NCBI GenBank assembly: GCA_900549225.1
Contig: URNP01000020.1
Coordinates: 1-22,823, forward strand
From: an uncultured Eubacteriales bacterium
GTDB lineage: Bacteria; Bacillota; Clostridia; Christensenellales; CAG-917
Direction: 5' to 3'
Length of the DNA stretch: 22,823 bases
The notes beneath the pieces were generated by a model, which was not told the origin of the DNA, made no database searches, and was given only the letters and a program-made list of their open reading frames with translations. Made by a program: the position numbers and the translations under genes. The stretch's first letter is position 1. Each line of letters begins with the position of its first letter. Shown in pieces: positions 21,660 through 22,823 of the stretch.

Positions 21660-22823
21660 AAACCTTCTCCAATCGCTCAAAAAGAATCCGACGCAACCGA
21701 TAGTAATAATGCTTATCGTGATTTTCACGTCCTCGATTTTCTGCATAGCGATGGTTTTTAAGGACGTCTTTTACGAGCACAATCTCTATCTTGCCAAGCA
21801 AAGCGTCGGTGAAGCGGACTTGATTTTAAGCGTCAACGCCGACAGCGGCACTATGTTTGCCTACAAAGACGACGTCGAGGCTGTATTAGGCGAAGACGGC
21901 AAAGCGTACGGCTATTTTTCAATGTTCTGCGACTACGACGGCGACATATATTCGTGTATGGCGACCGACGTTCTGACGGTGAGTGAAATCAACCCGGTCA
22001 TTCTCCAAAAGAAAGGCAAAATATCACTTTACAACATCAACGAACTCGTCGTCGTATCGAGCAAATTCGCAAGCGAGCACGATCTCGGCATCGGCGACGA
22101 AATCACCCTGACCATACTCGGCAACCCGCTCACGTTCTCCATCGAAGGCATAGCCAAAGACGAGGGCTTCTTTGCAAGCACGGATATGCTCGTCAATATG
22201 AAAGGTATCGTGCGTTATTTTCTTTACGAACTCAAACTTTTCGCAATGCCCGACACCGTTGAACTTTGCACGACCGTTCTCGTCAAAGCGAGCGAAGGAG
22301 TCGATATAGACGCGCTCCGTGACAGACTTGCAACCACCCCTTCGCTTTCCGCCCTCAACGTAGAGCGAGCAATCAACGGCGAGCGCATACAAAACGTTTC
22401 TCGGCTCGAGTCGATGATAACTTTCATCACCGCCCTTCTTTTGATGCTCGTAGGCATAGCGCTCATCTTCGCCGCGTTTTCCATATACGTTTCCAAGCGA
22501 CTTCACAACATTGCGCTTTTCAAGAGCATAGGCGCAAATTCCGCAACGCTTGTGGGTTCACTTCTTTTAGAAGGCATATTGTACGCCCTTATCGGCTCTC
22601 CCTTCGGCATACTTTTGGCAAAACTGCTCGTCAAACGAATCTGCGTCGTTCTCGAACTCGGATATATAGCCGCAATGACGCCGTCCATGTGGCTTCCGTC
22701 GATAGCAATGAGCGTCGTGTGCATCGCGCTTGCGATCGTCGTTCCGTCTTTAAGGCTTGCACGAGAGAGCGTGGACAGTCTGCTTCGAGGACAGATCAGC
22801 CAAAAGAAGCACGACGCTCTGCC
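21643..22823 (+). CDS. FtsX/MacB-type ABC transporter permease (3' end outside window)
   Basis: The frame opens at the ATG at 21643, inside the end of the ATPase gene, and stays open for 393 codons to the window edge, so it is partial. One membrane segment (about 19-39) is followed by a long extracytoplasmic region (about 40-255, MacB periplasmic-core-like) and three further segments (about 258-283, 305-328 and 350-372), the 1+3 topology of FtsX-domain permeases. Start choice rests on the overlap with the ATPase and the conserved MKYYLKNLLQSLKKN start; no Shine-Dalgarno is obvious, so translational coupling is likely. The region after residue 372 may lead to a second FtsX unit, as in large permeases, but this cannot be seen. 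Confidence 0.88.
   Translation, partial: MKYYLKNLLQSLKKNPTQPIVIMLIVIFTSSIFCIAMVFKDVFYEHNLYLAKQSVGEADLILSVNADSGTMFAYKDDVEAVLGEDGKAYGYFSMFCDYDGDIYSCMATDVLTVSEINPVILQKKGKISLYNINELVVVSSKFASEHDLGIGDEITLTILGNPLTFSIEGIAKDEGFFASTDMLVNMKGIVRYFLYELKLFAMPDTVELCTTVLVKASEGVDIDALRDRLATTPSLSALNVERAINGERIQNVSRLESMITFITALLLMLVGIALIFAAFSIYVSKRLHNIALFKSIGANSATLVGSLLLEGILYALIGSPFGILLAKLLVKRICVVLELGYIAAMTPSMWLPSIAMSVVCIALAIVVPSLRLARESVDSLLRGQISQKKHDAL

Noticed and set aside
1..22823. CRISPR array, insertion sequence or prophage
   Set aside because: No regularly spaced direct repeats, transposase, integrase or phage structural genes are visible; the region reads as ordinary chromosome.

Overview
This window looks like chromosome of an anaerobic, fermentative Firmicute, most likely an uncultured Clostridia lineage. 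The reasons are AdhE, two different [FeFe]-hydrogenase-type proteins, a SpoIIE-type phosphatase, strong AGGAGG-type ribosome binding sites, consensus sigma-A-like promoters and a lipoprotein with a Gram-positive style signal peptide. The exact taxon cannot be read from the sequence. Almost everything from the left end to about 17.5 kb lies on the minus strand; from 17.8 kb to the right end the genes lie on the plus strand.

Region 1 (1-505): a chain of small perfect hairpins, a tRNA-Val(GAC) gene with its own promoter and terminator, and a possible plus-strand small RNA. A 20-nt near-perfect inverted copy of the tRNA T-arm/acceptor end sits just past the tRNA terminator.

Region 2 (506-9137, minus): one long operon, pheA-aroB-aroC-aroE/aroK(fused)-aroQ-aroA-tyrA-aroF. 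It encodes all seven shikimate steps from DAHP synthase to chorismate plus both the Phe and Tyr branch enzymes. Most genes overlap by ATGA or sit a few bases apart; the one large gap (aroQ-aroA) holds an intergenic repeat.

Upstream of pheA lies the most interesting feature of the window. A consensus promoter is followed by a strong Shine-Dalgarno and an unlisted 43-codon reading frame containing six Phe codons and five consecutive Tyr codons. A strong intrinsic terminator follows, and the sequence immediately after the small frame's stop codon is complementary to the terminator's ascending arm and loop. This is the layout of ribosome-mediated transcription attenuation by a Tyr/Phe leader peptide, governing a Tyr/Phe operon.

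Region 3 (9195-17625, minus): a redox and fermentation cluster. AdhE, a small APH-like kinase, two thioredoxin-like [2Fe-2S] ferredoxins (the first frameshifted at an expanded palindrome), a PAS-containing sensory-type [FeFe] hydrogenase, a SpoIIE-type phosphatase with an unrecognised C-terminal domain, and then, from its own promoter, a group-B-like [FeFe] hydrogenase. The co-occurrence suggests a H2/redox-sensing circuit that tunes ethanol and hydrogen production.

Region 4 (17735-22823, plus): a large lipoprotein of unknown function with five degenerate repeats in its C-terminal half, followed by a hairpin terminator, then an ABC ATPase and an FtsX/MacB-type permease that runs off the window end.
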